A DNA stretch of 64,000 bases from Rhizobium cauense (GTDB lineage Bacteria; Pseudomonadota; Alphaproteobacteria; Rhizobiales; Rhizobiaceae): assembly GCF_019511525.1 (NCBI RefSeq), contig NZ_JAEUAT010000022.1, positions 1 through 64,000 of the forward strand, given 5' to 3'. Positions 52,240 through 60,909 of the stretch are shown here, piece after piece. The notes beneath the pieces were generated by a model. It made no database searches. It was not told the DNA's origin and saw only the letters and a program-made list of their open reading frames with translations. Position numbers and translations under genes: made by a program. Each line of letters begins with the position of its first letter. Within the stretch, counting starts at the first letter, position 1.

Positions 52240-52266
52240 AGCGGAGCTGTGTGTCTCGGCTCCGCT
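52240..52266 (+). terminator. Stem-loop downstream of the Usp gene
   Basis: AGCGGAGC-N11-GCTCCGCT, an 8-bp GC-rich stem, 48 bp after the Usp stop and just before the LysR promoter dyad. No long T-run. Confidence 0.45.
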
Positions 52267-52269
52267 AGA

Positions 52270-52299
52270 TATTTACTTCCTTCCGATTTCGGGTGAATA
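52270..52299. promoter_or_regulatory. Candidate operator for the LysR gene at 52338
   Basis: TATTTAC-N16-GTGAATA, an inverted repeat with one mismatch, 39 bp before the LysR start. It is similar in composition to the TTATTC/GAATAA dyads beside the other two LysR genes. Confidence 0.35.
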
Positions 52300-52337
52300 C
52301 TCGCCGGTAGATAACCACTATCCCGCGAGGCGGCGGA

Positions 52338-53270
52338 ATGGATCGCATCGACGCAATGAGAGTCTTTGTGACGGCAATCGACGAGGGTAGCCTCGCCGGG
52401 GCCGCCCGAAGCCTCAAGCGATCACCGACGGCGGTCAGCCGGGCTTTGAGCTTTCTGGAAGAGCACGTTGGCGTCGTGCTGTTCCACCGGACAACCCGCA
52501 CGCTAAAGCTCAGCGAGGCCGGCCAACGCTATGCCGCCGCCTGCCGGCGGGTGCTGATCGATCTCGAGGAAGCGGACATGCTTGCCAGCGGCGAGCGCGC
52601 CGCACCGCGCGGGACGCTGACCATTTCCGCGCCGCCGATCCTGGGAGAAGAAGTTCTACGCCCGATATTGGATGAGTTCCTCGAGCTCCACCCGGCGGTG
52701 TCGGTACGGCTTCTCATGGTGGATCGGTTCGTTAACCTGGTCGATGAAGGCGTCGATCTTGCCGTGCGTATTGGCCACCAGTCTGACTCCTCTCATATCT
52801 CTACCCGCCTTGGTGGGGATGTCAGACGTGTCGTCGTCGCCTCGCCACATTACCTGGACGCCAACCCCCGTATCCTGGAACCTGCGGACCTTGCAAAGCA
52901 TCAGATTGTTGCATTCAGCAACTTCGGCCTGGATTCCTGGAGCTTCACGCCTGCAAAGGGCTCTTCGATTCCGCGCACCGTCCAGTTCGCGCCGCGGTAT
53001 ATCGTCAACAGCGTTCGCGCTGCTGCGGCCTCTGCCGCTGCCGGGCGCGGGCTGACGAGGCTCTATTCCTACCATGTAGCCTCTTACGTCCACGACGGGC
53101 GGCTGAAGATCGTGTTGACGGATGCCGAGCACCCGCCGCTCTCGGTTCACCTTCTCGCACCGCATGGTCGTATGTCAGTACCGAAGGTTCGCGCCTTCGC
53201 AGACTTCGCGACCCCTCGCCTACGGGCTGAACTCGCGCGCATAGCGGCGGAAGCCGGCATGCTCACCTGA
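52338..53270 (+). CDS. LysR-family transcriptional regulator
   Basis: This 310-residue LysR protein starts MDRIDAMRVFVTAIDEGSLAGAARSLKRSPTAVSRALSFLEEHVGVVLFHRTTRTLKLSEAG, the HTH region, followed by the effector domain (RGTLTISAPPILGEEVLRPILDEFLELHP). It belongs to the same subgroup as the two other LysR proteins in the window. Its target is unclear: it converges with the ABC importer genes and has no divergent partner other than Usp upstream on the same strand. Confidence 0.92.
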   Translation: MDRIDAMRVFVTAIDEGSLAGAARSLKRSPTAVSRALSFLEEHVGVVLFHRTTRTLKLSEAGQRYAAACRRVLIDLEEADMLASGERAAPRGTLTISAPPILGEEVLRPILDEFLELHPAVSVRLLMVDRFVNLVDEGVDLAVRIGHQSDSSHISTRLGGDVRRVVVASPHYLDANPRILEPADLAKHQIVAFSNFGLDSWSFTPAKGSSIPRTVQFAPRYIVNSVRAAAASAAAGRGLTRLYSYHVASYVHDGRLKIVLTDAEHPPLSVHLLAPHGRMSVPKVRAFADFATPRLRAELARIAAEAGMLT

Positions 53271-53294
53271 GCTACCAAAAGGGGCTAGTGGCGC

Positions 53295-54062
53295 TTATCC
53301 GCCCAGGATGTATTGGATGTTGCATCGTCCGTGTATGGGAGACGTTTCGACATGCGCCCGGACGCCGAACACGCTGCCGATCAAAGACTCCGTCAGCACC
53401 TCCTGCGGCGTTCCTGTCGCGACGATCTCTCCCCGCTGAAGCACGGCCAGATGATCGCAGAACATGGCTGCCAGATTGAGATCGTGCAACGCGATGATGC
53501 AGGTCGTTCCCAGCCTGGAGATCAGGCCAAGAATTTCCAGCTGGTGCTGGATGTCGAGGTGGTTCGTCGGCTCGTCGAGGAGCAGCTCGCTCGGGCTCTG
53601 GGCCAGGGCTCTTGCGACGTGCACGCGCTGGCGCTCGCCGCCTGAAAGCGTCTGCCAGAGCTGCGATGCTCTGCTTGCCATGCCGACACGGGCAAGCGCT
53701 TCATGAACGGTAGCGTCGTCGCCAGCGCCCCATTGGGAGAGCACGCCGCGATGCGGTGTCCGTCCGAGGCTCACGACGTCCAACACCGTGAGCTGTGTCT
53801 CGGTCGTCGCCTGTTGCTCGACGAAGGCGACCCTGCGCGCAAGTTCGCTGCGTGCCATGGCCGAGATGTCAGTGTCTCCCAGGCGCACGATACCACCGCG
53901 AACCTTCCGCAGCCGGCAGATCAGGCGCAGCAGACTTGATTTACCCGATCCGTTGGGCCCGAGCAGGCCAAGGACCTTCCCCTTCTCCACCGTCAGGCTG
54001 ACACCGTTGACGATCAGCGTGTTCCCGGCGGCATAGCTTACGTCGTCGACCGTGATGCTCAT
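53295..54062 (-). CDS. ABC transporter ATP-binding protein (FecE/BtuD type)
   Basis: This 255-residue ATPase of a siderophore/heme/B12-type importer has Walker A GPNGSGKSS, the Q-loop, signature TLSGGERQRVHVARAL, Walker B ELLLDEPTNHLD and the switch His in IALHDLNLA. The start gives MSITVDDVSYAAG and overlaps the permease gene by 4 bp (ATGA). A longer in-frame ORF upstream is antisense-like noise over the permease. It is the third gene of the riboswitch-controlled operon. Confidence 0.93.
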   Translation of the reverse strand: MSITVDDVSYAAGNTLIVNGVSLTVEKGKVLGLLGPNGSGKSSLLRLICRLRKVRGGIVRLGDTDISAMARSELARRVAFVEQQATTETQLTVLDVVSLGRTPHRGVLSQWGAGDDATVHEALARVGMASRASQLWQTLSGGERQRVHVARALAQSPSELLLDEPTNHLDIQHQLEILGLISRLGTTCIIALHDLNLAAMFCDHLAVLQRGEIVATGTPQEVLTESLIGSVFGVRAHVETSPIHGRCNIQYILGG

Positions 54063-55099
54063 GCGGTCCTCCGTGCACGATATAGAATGACCGCAAAAGC
54101 GGGAGCGCCGAACAAGGCGGTGACGACCCCGATCGGCAGGATTTGCTGTGGGATGATGATCCGCGAGATGATATCCGCCCCGACCATGAAGATCGCGCCG
54201 CCGACGGCCGTGGCCGGAAGCAAGCGGATATGGCCTGGGCCGATCATAAACCGTGCAGCATGCGGTATCACTAGCCCGACGAAACCGATGGCGCCAACGA
54301 TACTGACGACCGTTGCGGTCATCAGAGCCGTTGTCCCAAGCAGGACGATCTGCACCCGCCGCACCGAGATGCCGAGCGATGCAGCCGCATCGGTGCCGAA
54401 GACAAACGCGTCCAGCGCCCGCACATGTAGCACGCTGATGACAAGGCCAAGGAGCGTGACCGGTATCACCAGATACACATCCGGCCAGCGAACGCCGCTG
54501 AGGGAACCGAGCAACCAGAACATGACGCCCCTCGCCTGTTCGGCGTTGGCTGACGTCGTGACAATATAGGAGGTAAGCGCATTGAAGAGCTGGGACACGG
54601 CAACGCCGCACAGAATGATACGCTCGCTCGTGCCACCGGCACCGGCGGCAAGAAGCGCGATCAGCACAAATGCGATCGCGGCGCCGATGAACGCGCCGCC
54701 GGAAAGCGTTAGGGCACCATAGCCAAGGCCGAGGATCATCACTCCTACCGCGCCGGTCGAGGCCCCGGCTGAAATTCCAAGCACGTAGGGCTCGGCCAAC
54801 GGGTTGCGCAGCAGCGCCTGCAGGATTGCCCCGCTCAGCGCCAGCGACGCACCGGCACTGGCGGCCACCAGCGCCCGGCTTAGTCTGTAGTCCCAGACAA
54901 TGCCCTGCTGGATGCGGCTGAGCTCGAAAGCCGTGCCGAAAAGTCGGTTCGATACTGCCTTCGCGGTCGTTTCGAGCGGGATCGATATTTCCCCGATCGA
55001 AACGGCAAGGCTGATCACAAGAGCCAGCAGAGCGAATGCTGCGATGGCGAGCGCAAAATACGCCCACCATCCCTGCTGCTTGAGAACGGCGCCTATCAC
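54059..55099 (-). CDS. ABC transporter permease (FecCD/BtuC family)
   Basis: This 346-residue permease has about 10 TM segments. FecCD signatures are visible: LSRALVAASAGASLALSGAILQALLRNPLAEPYVLGISAGAS and GAIGFVGLVIPHAARFMIGPGHIRLLPATAVGGAIFMVGADIISR. It forms a homodimer with two copies of the ATPase. It overlaps the binding-protein gene by 4 bp and the ATPase gene by 4 bp. Confidence 0.94.
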   Translation of the reverse strand: MIGAVLKQQGWWAYFALAIAAFALLALVISLAVSIGEISIPLETTAKAVSNRLFGTAFELSRIQQGIVWDYRLSRALVAASAGASLALSGAILQALLRNPLAEPYVLGISAGASTGAVGVMILGLGYGALTLSGGAFIGAAIAFVLIALLAAGAGGTSERIILCGVAVSQLFNALTSYIVTTSANAEQARGVMFWLLGSLSGVRWPDVYLVIPVTLLGLVISVLHVRALDAFVFGTDAAASLGISVRRVQIVLLGTTALMTATVVSIVGAIGFVGLVIPHAARFMIGPGHIRLLPATAVGGAIFMVGADIISRIIIPQQILPIGVVTALFGAPAFAVILYRARRTA

Positions 55100-56112
55100 T
55101 GCGCGAGGTCAAAGGACTTGATGCCCTTTGCCAGTATCTCGATTCCGTCAATCGTCCGGATCGTCGGATTCATCGCCTGAGCATCCATCATGACGAAGTG
55201 CTTGCCCTTGACTGCGTCGAGCTCGCTCGTCACCGGATCCTTTTCCAGAAAGTCGACTTTCACCGCGGGATCATCAGCCGCATAGCGCCGGCGATCCATT
55301 GTTGCGATGACGATTATGGCCGGATTGGCCTCCGCAATCGTCTCCCATCCGACCAGAGGCCACTCCTCTTCCGTCGTGACGACATTCCTGGCGCCGAGCG
55401 TTTTCAGGATGTAGGCAGGCGCACTGTTCTTTCCGGCAATGAAGGCGTCGCCACTGACTTCCTTGCTGGAGAACCAGAAGACAATCGGGAGGTCCTTCGC
55501 GGACGCGGCGGTGATGGAAGCTACCGCCTGCGCTTCCCGGTTCTTCAGCTCTGCAATCAGTGCATCGCCACGATCCCTGATGTCGAAGATTTCGGCCAGT
55601 TCGGCAATTTCCTGATAGATCAGGCTCATCGTGAACAGCTCCTTGCGCACGCCGTCGCCGCCGTCGGCATTGATTTTGGCGACGCAGTCCGCAGGTGCGA
55701 TGTACGTATTAATGCCGAGCTCAGAAAACTGCTCGCGCGTGCCGACAGACCCTTGCGGACCGACATGCCATTCAAACTCCGCGGCAACGAGATCCGGCTC
55801 CTGGCCAACGACCGATTCAAAGCTCGGATCGTTGTCGGCAAGCCGTTTGATCCGGCTGTTGACCTGGGCATATTGCGGCAGAACCGGGCCGACCCAGACG
55901 GCCGTTCCGGCGATCCTGTCTGCAAGCCCGAGCGAGAAGAGAATTTCGGTCATGCCCTGGCCGATCGAGGCGATCCTGGCCGGCGCCTTGTTGAAGGTGA
56001 CCTCGCGGCCGCAATTGTTGATGGTCAACGGATACTGGGTGGCGGCAAAGCTCGGAGCCGCAAGGCAGACAAGCCCGAAGGCAAGCATAGTTCTGGTGAG
56101 AAACTGGCGCAT
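55096..56112 (-). CDS. ABC transporter substrate-binding protein (BtuF/FepB-like)
   Basis: This 338-residue periplasmic binding protein has a signal peptide (TRTMLAFGLVCLAAPSFA, cleaved before ATQYP) and a type-III fold with TINNCGREVTFNKAPARIASIGQGMTEILFSLGLADRIAGTAVW and WPLVGWETIAEANPAIIVI. Three cysteines are present. It is first in a three-gene importer operon and lies downstream of a cobalamin riboswitch and a short leader ORF, so a corrinoid or a metal complex regulated by B12 is the likely substrate. ATG 56112 was chosen for the signal peptide. Confidence 0.92.
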   Translation of the reverse strand: MRQFLTRTMLAFGLVCLAAPSFAATQYPLTINNCGREVTFNKAPARIASIGQGMTEILFSLGLADRIAGTAVWVGPVLPQYAQVNSRIKRLADNDPSFESVVGQEPDLVAAEFEWHVGPQGSVGTREQFSELGINTYIAPADCVAKINADGGDGVRKELFTMSLIYQEIAELAEIFDIRDRGDALIAELKNREAQAVASITAASAKDLPIVFWFSSKEVSGDAFIAGKNSAPAYILKTLGARNVVTTEEEWPLVGWETIAEANPAIIVIATMDRRRYAADDPAVKVDFLEKDPVTSELDAVKGKHFVMMDAQAMNPTIRTIDGIEILAKGIKSFDLAQ

Positions 56113-56192
56113 AGAAGATCTCGATCTGGAGGAAGGGGCTAGCCGTACAGCCAGGCGCAGTCGTGCAGCACGAAGGCACCGGTAAACGGGTG

Positions 56193-56258
56193 CTAGCGAC
56201 GGAAAACCCAATCGAGACGGATGTGTGCCGGGTATTGGCGAAGGTTCAGGTCAATCAT
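56193..56258 (-). CDS. Putative leader peptide ORF between riboswitch and importer genes
   Basis: This 21-codon ORF begins MIDLNLRQYP and ends LDWVFRR before TAG. It starts 50 bases after the B12 box of the riboswitch and ends 80 bases before the binding-protein gene. AAAGGAAC lies 5 bases ahead of its ATG. A GCACC-N8-GGTGC hairpin (56176-56193) begins at the last base of its stop codon and is followed by a TCGTGC-N1-GCACGA dyad (56161-56173). This arrangement suggests translation of the peptide affects the downstream RNA. Not reported to my knowledge; the ORF may also be chance. Confidence 0.55.
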   Translation of the reverse strand: MIDLNLRQYPAHIRLDWVFRR

Positions 56259-56308
56259 AGCTGTTCCTTTCCGGGCATCCCCGCCCGGGTGATTGGATCG
56301 TGATTGAC

Positions 56309-56500
56309 GGCAGGTCTCCTGGCTTGCGGATATATGCCTTCATCTGCCTTCCCGCGAAATCGCAGTGGCATGGCCAAAGAGGCCCGGGGATGAGCGACAA
56401 TCCGCCTACAGTTGCGGGGGCAGCCACGGTCTTGGTCCCTTTTGGGTCGTCCTTACCGTGTTCCCTATTAATCCCCGTAGAGTCGTCCTTGGGGAACCGT
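56309..56500 (-). ncRNA. Cobalamin riboswitch
   Basis: On the minus strand this segment carries the B12 box AGCCAGGAGACCTGCC (56324-56309) at its 3' end, and further 5' the usual AATAGGGAA, GTGGCTGCCCCCGCAACTG and GCCACTGCG...GGGAAGGC elements in order. All lie upstream of the ABC importer operon. Adenosylcobalamin binding normally shuts the downstream genes off, by hiding the ribosome-binding site or by terminating transcription. The 5' boundary is approximate. Confidence 0.92.
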
Positions 56501-56537
56501 CGCAGCCAACTACGCTGACCAGCGCTACAAGGTCAAG

Positions 56538-56885
56538 TCATTGATTAGGGGGCGCTCGTCCGGGCTGGCTCTGCTGCATGTCCTGAAACCCGACTTCAGG
56601 GCACCCTCGGATGTTGGCGAAGGTGATCTCGCGGCGTTCGCCCCACTCTGTCAGCCCTCGCAGCGTCAGCACATTCTCGTCGCGATAGACGAGATCGGTA
56701 CGGTAGATGCCGGCGCGGCGGGCGCGGTTCTGCGCCATGCTGACGTTGCATGTTCCCTCGGAAGGCGCCACATGCCAGGTGCTTGTTCCGCTGCCATTGG
56801 GTTGCCAGCCGCCGGATTGGCCTGACGCCACCGTCGGCAGAGCGGCCACGAGAATCGCCAAGGTCGTCTGGAAGGCGGCTTTCAT
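56538..56885 (-). CDS. Small exported protein, unknown function
   Basis: This 115-residue protein has a signal peptide (TTLAILVAALPTVASG) and a mature part SGGWQPNGSGTSTWHVAPSEGTCNVSMAQNRARRAGIY with two cysteines (TCNVS, IRGCPEV). No family recognised. The ribosome-binding site is weak. It ends about 40 bp before the 5' end of the riboswitch and reads toward it, so read-through from this gene could pass into the importer leader. Confidence 0.6.
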   Translation of the reverse strand: MKAAFQTTLAILVAALPTVASGQSGGWQPNGSGTSTWHVAPSEGTCNVSMAQNRARRAGIYRTDLVYRDENVLTLRGLTEWGERREITFANIRGCPEVGFQDMQQSQPGRAPPNQ

Positions 56886-57059
56886 GATCTTTATCTTGGC
56901 CCCGGTTCACAAAACATCAGGCGCCGGCAAATCGGCGCACCGACACTCTGCGCATGGACATCGACAGAGAGCAACCGCCTCCCGGCTCGCCAGGACGCTA
57001 CATGCCACCAAACGGCGGCGGTCTCATACAACAGCGTTGATGATCGGTTAAAGACGGCC

Positions 57060-58292
57060 TCAGCCGACGATCCGGTCCAGCCACTCGTTGCGGAACTTTC
57101 CTTCCGGATCCATTCTGTCGCGAAGTTTCTTGAACGCCGGCGCCATCGGGTAGTGTTCAGAAAGATTCCTCTCGGAGAACACCTTGCCCCAATGCGGAAG
57201 AGCCTCGAACGGCGCAAGTGCGGCCTCGATCCGCGCCACAGCCTGATCCACTGCCGCGGCCTCACGACGCCATGTGAAATGGATCGACAGGGTATCCCGC
57301 TGGTATTGAGGGCTCATCCAGAGCCGGTCAGCAGCGACGGTTCTGAATTCTCCCGCCAGGATGAGATGAGAGAAGTCACGACGGATAGCAACCAGCACCT
57401 CAAGTGCCGCCGTCGCATGCCTTCGCGGAACGTGGAATTCGGACTGGATCTCCTCACCGCTGCTCGGCATGAAGCCCATCCTAAAGTGCGACAGCCGATC
57501 CGACCACAGGCCGGGTTCGCCGAGCTGATCGGTCGCGTTGACGGGATCCAGCCCGATGATCGGGTGCCGCTTGACAGTAGCCGGCGTCGTGCCGCGGATA
57601 GCTTGCACGTCCTCACCCGCCATCGCCTTTACCCACACCTGCCCCGCCTCGTCGCCCCACCCCGTAAAGACACTGACGCTGTATCCGGCGGCACAGATCT
57701 CATCGAAGTTCTCGAAGAGCGTGGTCCAACTCAGCCCTTCGTACACGTTCTGCCTGATCTGGAACGCGGGCTGAACGGCGAGCGTCACCCTGGTCACAAC
57801 GCCGAGGGCACCCAAGTGGACCACCATCCCCTCAAAATCGGGATCGGTTCGTTCGACACGAACGACCTCGCCGTTGCCCGTGACGAACTCAAGACCGCAG
57901 ACGGCCGTCGCCAGATTGCCGTTCCGATTGCCGGAGCCGTGGGTCGCCGTCGCGATTGCGCCGGCAATCGAGATATGCGGAAGGGATGCCAGGTTGTGCA
58001 CCGCGAGGCCGTGTTCCTGCAGGAACCGCGCGAGATCACCATAGGTGGCGTGGCCGGCAATCGCCACTCTCCTGCCGTCATCTTCAATCGCTGGCGCCAG
58101 TGGTATCCCATTTAGAACCACGGCAACATCGCCATCGGCGATCGCATTGAAGGAATGCCCTGAGCCCAGCGCCTTGATCTTGTTGGCCGCTCGGACGGCA
58201 GCGCCAAGCTCGTCAATGGACGTTGGACGAATGCAATTCCGAAACTGATAGCTGTAGCTCTTCGACCAGTTCGTCCGCGGAAAATCGGTCAT
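57060..58292 (-). CDS. FAD-dependent alditol/aldonolactone oxidase
   Basis: This 410-residue flavoprotein belongs to the vanillyl-alcohol-oxidase/L-gulonolactone-oxidase group. The N-terminal PP-loop ALGSGHSFNAIADGD contains the histidine that carries covalent FAD in alditol oxidases; SIAGAIATATHGSGN follows. The C-terminal ALO domain ends FEALPHWGKVFSERNLSEHYPMAPAFKKLRDRMDPEGKFRNEWLDRI, with the HWGK motif of xylitol/alditol oxidases. It likely oxidises sugar alcohols to aldoses with release of H2O2. No sugar transporter is adjacent. Confidence 0.85.
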   Translation of the reverse strand: MTDFPRTNWSKSYSYQFRNCIRPTSIDELGAAVRAANKIKALGSGHSFNAIADGDVAVVLNGIPLAPAIEDDGRRVAIAGHATYGDLARFLQEHGLAVHNLASLPHISIAGAIATATHGSGNRNGNLATAVCGLEFVTGNGEVVRVERTDPDFEGMVVHLGALGVVTRVTLAVQPAFQIRQNVYEGLSWTTLFENFDEICAAGYSVSVFTGWGDEAGQVWVKAMAGEDVQAIRGTTPATVKRHPIIGLDPVNATDQLGEPGLWSDRLSHFRMGFMPSSGEEIQSEFHVPRRHATAALEVLVAIRRDFSHLILAGEFRTVAADRLWMSPQYQRDTLSIHFTWRREAAAVDQAVARIEAALAPFEALPHWGKVFSERNLSEHYPMAPAFKKLRDRMDPEGKFRNEWLDRIVG

Positions 58293-58396
58293 GCGTCACT
58301 CTCAAGTTTGAACTATTTCTCATATGGCGCCGGCAAGTTTGGCTCAGCGAGATCAATATCCGATTCGGCACCGCCCCTACCAATCACCTCTTCGCC

Positions 58397-59227
58397 TCAG
58401 CGCGCGATTGCGCCGTGCCTGTACTCGTCCGGCGTCGAGCCGGTCATTCTCTTGAACATGGCTATGAAGGCTGACGCACTCTGATAGCCAAGCCTCGCTG
58501 AAACGATCTCAACCTTCTCACCAGCTTCGAGGTAAGGCATCGCCTTGATCACGCGTAGTCGCTGCTTCCACTCGGAAAACGGCATTCCGAGATCCTTCAG
58601 GCATCGACGAATGAGCGTTCTCTCGGTCGTCCCAGCTTCACGAGCATGCTCCGCCAGGGCGCTGTTATCGGCGGGGTCGTCCTGCAGCCGCCTCAGAACC
58701 GGTTCGAGCAACGCATCCGATGACCATGGCAAATAGGTGCCGACCTGTTTTGCCTGACGCAGCTGGTCGACCAGAACTTGAAGAAACCGCTGGTGTTGTA
58801 CGGGCGAAGCGTCCGGCGTCTCGTTGATGCGAAGATGTTCCAGCATCAGCCGCACGAGCGGGGTAATTTCGAGCGCGCACGTCGCCTCCGGCAAGCCTTG
58901 GCACTGCTCTTTCGACACGTAGAGGGAGCAATGATAGGCCTCGTGCCGGTTGAGCCCCCTGTGCTCGACATCCGGCGGAAGCCACACGCCATATTGGGGA
59001 GGCGCAAGGTAGTGTGCGTCGGCAAGGCTGATTTCCATGACACCGCTGAAGGAATAAACGAACTCCCCCCAGCTATGGCTGTGGCGAGGATAGGTCGCAT
59101 CAGCCGGCATGTGTGCAGCCCGAAAGTATAGCGGAGACGGAAGCGCGTCGCGGAACGGCACATCCCGAAAATGCCGCGCTACAACGCGTTCGTGTTCGCC
59201 TGTCGTTGTCGCGATACCTACTGTCAT
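58397..59227 (-). CDS. AraC-family transcriptional regulator with cupin sensor
   Basis: This 276-residue protein has an N-terminal cupin-type sensor (HSHSWGEFVYSFSGVMEISLADAHYLAPPQYGVWLPPDVEHRG) and a C-terminal double HTH (TTERTLIRRCLKDLGMPFSEWKQRLRVIKAMPYLEAGEKVEIVSARLGYQSASAFIAMFKRMTGSTPDEYR). It is divergent from a DMT exporter gene 69 bp away, which it probably controls. Confidence 0.92.
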   Translation of the reverse strand: MTVGIATTTGEHERVVARHFRDVPFRDALPSPLYFRAAHMPADATYPRHSHSWGEFVYSFSGVMEISLADAHYLAPPQYGVWLPPDVEHRGLNRHEAYHCSLYVSKEQCQGLPEATCALEITPLVRLMLEHLRINETPDASPVQHQRFLQVLVDQLRQAKQVGTYLPWSSDALLEPVLRRLQDDPADNSALAEHAREAGTTERTLIRRCLKDLGMPFSEWKQRLRVIKAMPYLEAGEKVEIVSARLGYQSASAFIAMFKRMTGSTPDEYRHGAIAR

Positions 59228-59296
59228 AAGATCAATATATAATCCAAGGCTGACAAATGGTAAAGCGGTTCAACTTACTGCATCGGGAGCCGGACG

Positions 59297-60238
59297 TTGG
59301 ACAGCCGCAAGTCATTGGATCTATCCGCAATCCTCATGCTGGTGGCCATCTGCTTCATCTGGGCGATCCAGCAGATTGGATTGAAAGCCACCGCCGACTT
59401 TGCCGCGCCGGTGCTGCAACTCGGGTTGCGATCGGCGATCGCAGCAATTTTGCTCTGGCTGGTGACGCAGCTTCGAGGGCAGCACATCGTACTCAGCGGG
59501 CCTCTCGCCGCCGCCGGCGCATCGGCAGGCGTGCTCTTCGCAATTGAGTTCCTGCTCGTCGGGGAAAGCCTACGCCATACCTCGGCATCGCACGTGGTCG
59601 TGTTCCTATACACGGCACCAATCTTTGCCGCGATCGGGCTTCACCTTAAGCTGCCATCCGAACGCCTTGCGCCCTTCCAGTGGATCGGAATTGCGATCGC
59701 ATCGGCGGGAATAGCGGTCGCGTTCTTTGGCGGTGACAGTGCTACCGTAAGCGACCTTTCTTCCGTGCTGCTCGGCGACGCTCTCGCACTTGCTGCAGGC
59801 GCGGCCTGGGGCGCGACCACGATCCTGATCCGCACCTCGGGCCTTGCGGCAATTCCGGCAGCGCATACTCTCTTCTACCAGCTTGCCGTTTGCGGGGCTC
59901 TGCTGACAGCCACAGCTGTAATCACGGGTCAGGCAGATATCGTTCCGTCCTGGCAACTTGGCGCGAACCTCGCTTTCCAGGCCATTATTGTATCGCTCTG
60001 CAGCTTTCTGGTTTGGTTTTGGCTGCTCACACGCTACGTCGCGTCCCAGATGGGCGTATTCTCCTTCATGACACCACTCTTCGGCGTCGTGCTAGGCTTC
60101 CTCCTATTGGACGAACCTTTGACCACCGAGTTCATCATTGGTTCGGCGGGAGTCCTCGCGGGTATTTTGATCGTCAGCGCCTATCCATGGCTCACACAAA
60201 AGCGAATCAGCCGAGCGTTTTCCTCGCCGGCCGAGTAG
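59297..60238 (+). CDS. EamA/DMT-superfamily transporter
   Basis: This 313-residue inner-membrane protein has 10 TM segments in two EamA repeats (first repeat about residues 10-140, second about 155-290). These proteins export metabolites such as amino acids or aromatic compounds. The start is TTG 59297, with GGGAG upstream; it directly gives the first TM segment (LDLSAILMLVAICFIWAIQQIG). Its AraC-type neighbour is the likely regulator. Confidence 0.9.
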   Translation: MDSRKSLDLSAILMLVAICFIWAIQQIGLKATADFAAPVLQLGLRSAIAAILLWLVTQLRGQHIVLSGPLAAAGASAGVLFAIEFLLVGESLRHTSASHVVVFLYTAPIFAAIGLHLKLPSERLAPFQWIGIAIASAGIAVAFFGGDSATVSDLSSVLLGDALALAAGAAWGATTILIRTSGLAAIPAAHTLFYQLAVCGALLTATAVITGQADIVPSWQLGANLAFQAIIVSLCSFLVWFWLLTRYVASQMGVFSFMTPLFGVVLGFLLLDEPLTTEFIIGSAGVLAGILIVSAYPWLTQKRISRAFSSPAE

Positions 60239-60733
60239 CGGGAAAGACCGCATCATACGAAATAGGGCTTCTGAGGGGCTCGCTTTATTGCCGACCAGGC
60301 CCACAATCCCCCTAAAGGCCAACCCCAGCCGGCAAATGCCCCCAAAGTACATGTGGATTACCGGATGTGATAAATTCCATATTTCGATACTTCAGGTAGC
60401 CTGTACCTGGATGATTACATCACCTAGTCATCAAGAGGTCACTGCAAAACTCACGTCGTCTGTTTTGCGGTGACCTCGCCAAAATTTCTCAAATCACTGT
60501 GCTTCCCATACGCGCTGCCAAAGCGCGCCCCGGTGCTCCGTAGTCGAGAACAGGCAGGCAGCCGGGCCGGATGCCTTGTAACGCATCGATCGCGTCCCCA
60601 TCTCTAGTCCACACCCGAAAAATTCGACGAGACATGGCCGACGCCTCGCGTCTTGCCGCGTTTCCTCCGCAATGCGCGACGGAAGCAGCGACCGCCATGT
60701 CGAAATGCCGCCAGAAGCGGCTGAGGACTTCAA
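60239..60733. other. Intergenic region with a strong stem-loop
   Basis: These 495 bp hold no credible gene. At 60435-60477 GAGGTCACTGCAAAAC pairs with GTTTTGCGGTGACCTC across an 11-base loop, a 16-bp stem with one T-G wobble on the + strand. A CAGGTA-N5-TACCTG dyad lies at 60393-60409. The stem-loop is too far (about 200 bp) from the DMT stop to be an obvious terminator and has no T-run. Confidence 0.5.
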
Positions 60734-60880
60734 TTGAACAAACCCGACATCCCCGCCGTACCGGCGGCGGGTCCGCGCGAGCGCGATGACGCTGCTCGCG
60801 TGGATCGAAACTGGAAACCCTATCCCTGCCTTCTCACCCGTCGTGAACTGCAGGAACTGATCGCCGAGCAGCTTGGCTGA
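60734..60880 (+). CDS. 48-residue small protein upstream of rpsU
   Basis: This ORF reads from TTG 60734, with GAGGA 8-12 bases upstream and an in-frame stop just before it. The C-terminal half NWKPYPCLLTRRELQELIAEQLG looks like a family of small rhizobial proteins that share a W-x-P-Y-P...LTRxEL motif (recalled, not searched). It is soluble, with no TM or signal. It ends 29 bp before rpsU and may share its transcript. Confidence 0.5.
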   Translation: MNKPDIPAVPAAGPRERDDAARVDRNWKPYPCLLTRRELQELIAEQLG

Positions 60881-60909
60881 TCGGCAATCTCAAGAACAAG
60901 GAGAAAAGC

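Noticed and set aside
54063..55151. N-terminal extension of the ABC ATPase
   Set aside because: It overlaps the permease gene in another frame and is Arg/Cys-rich noise; the ATPase begins at MSITVDD.
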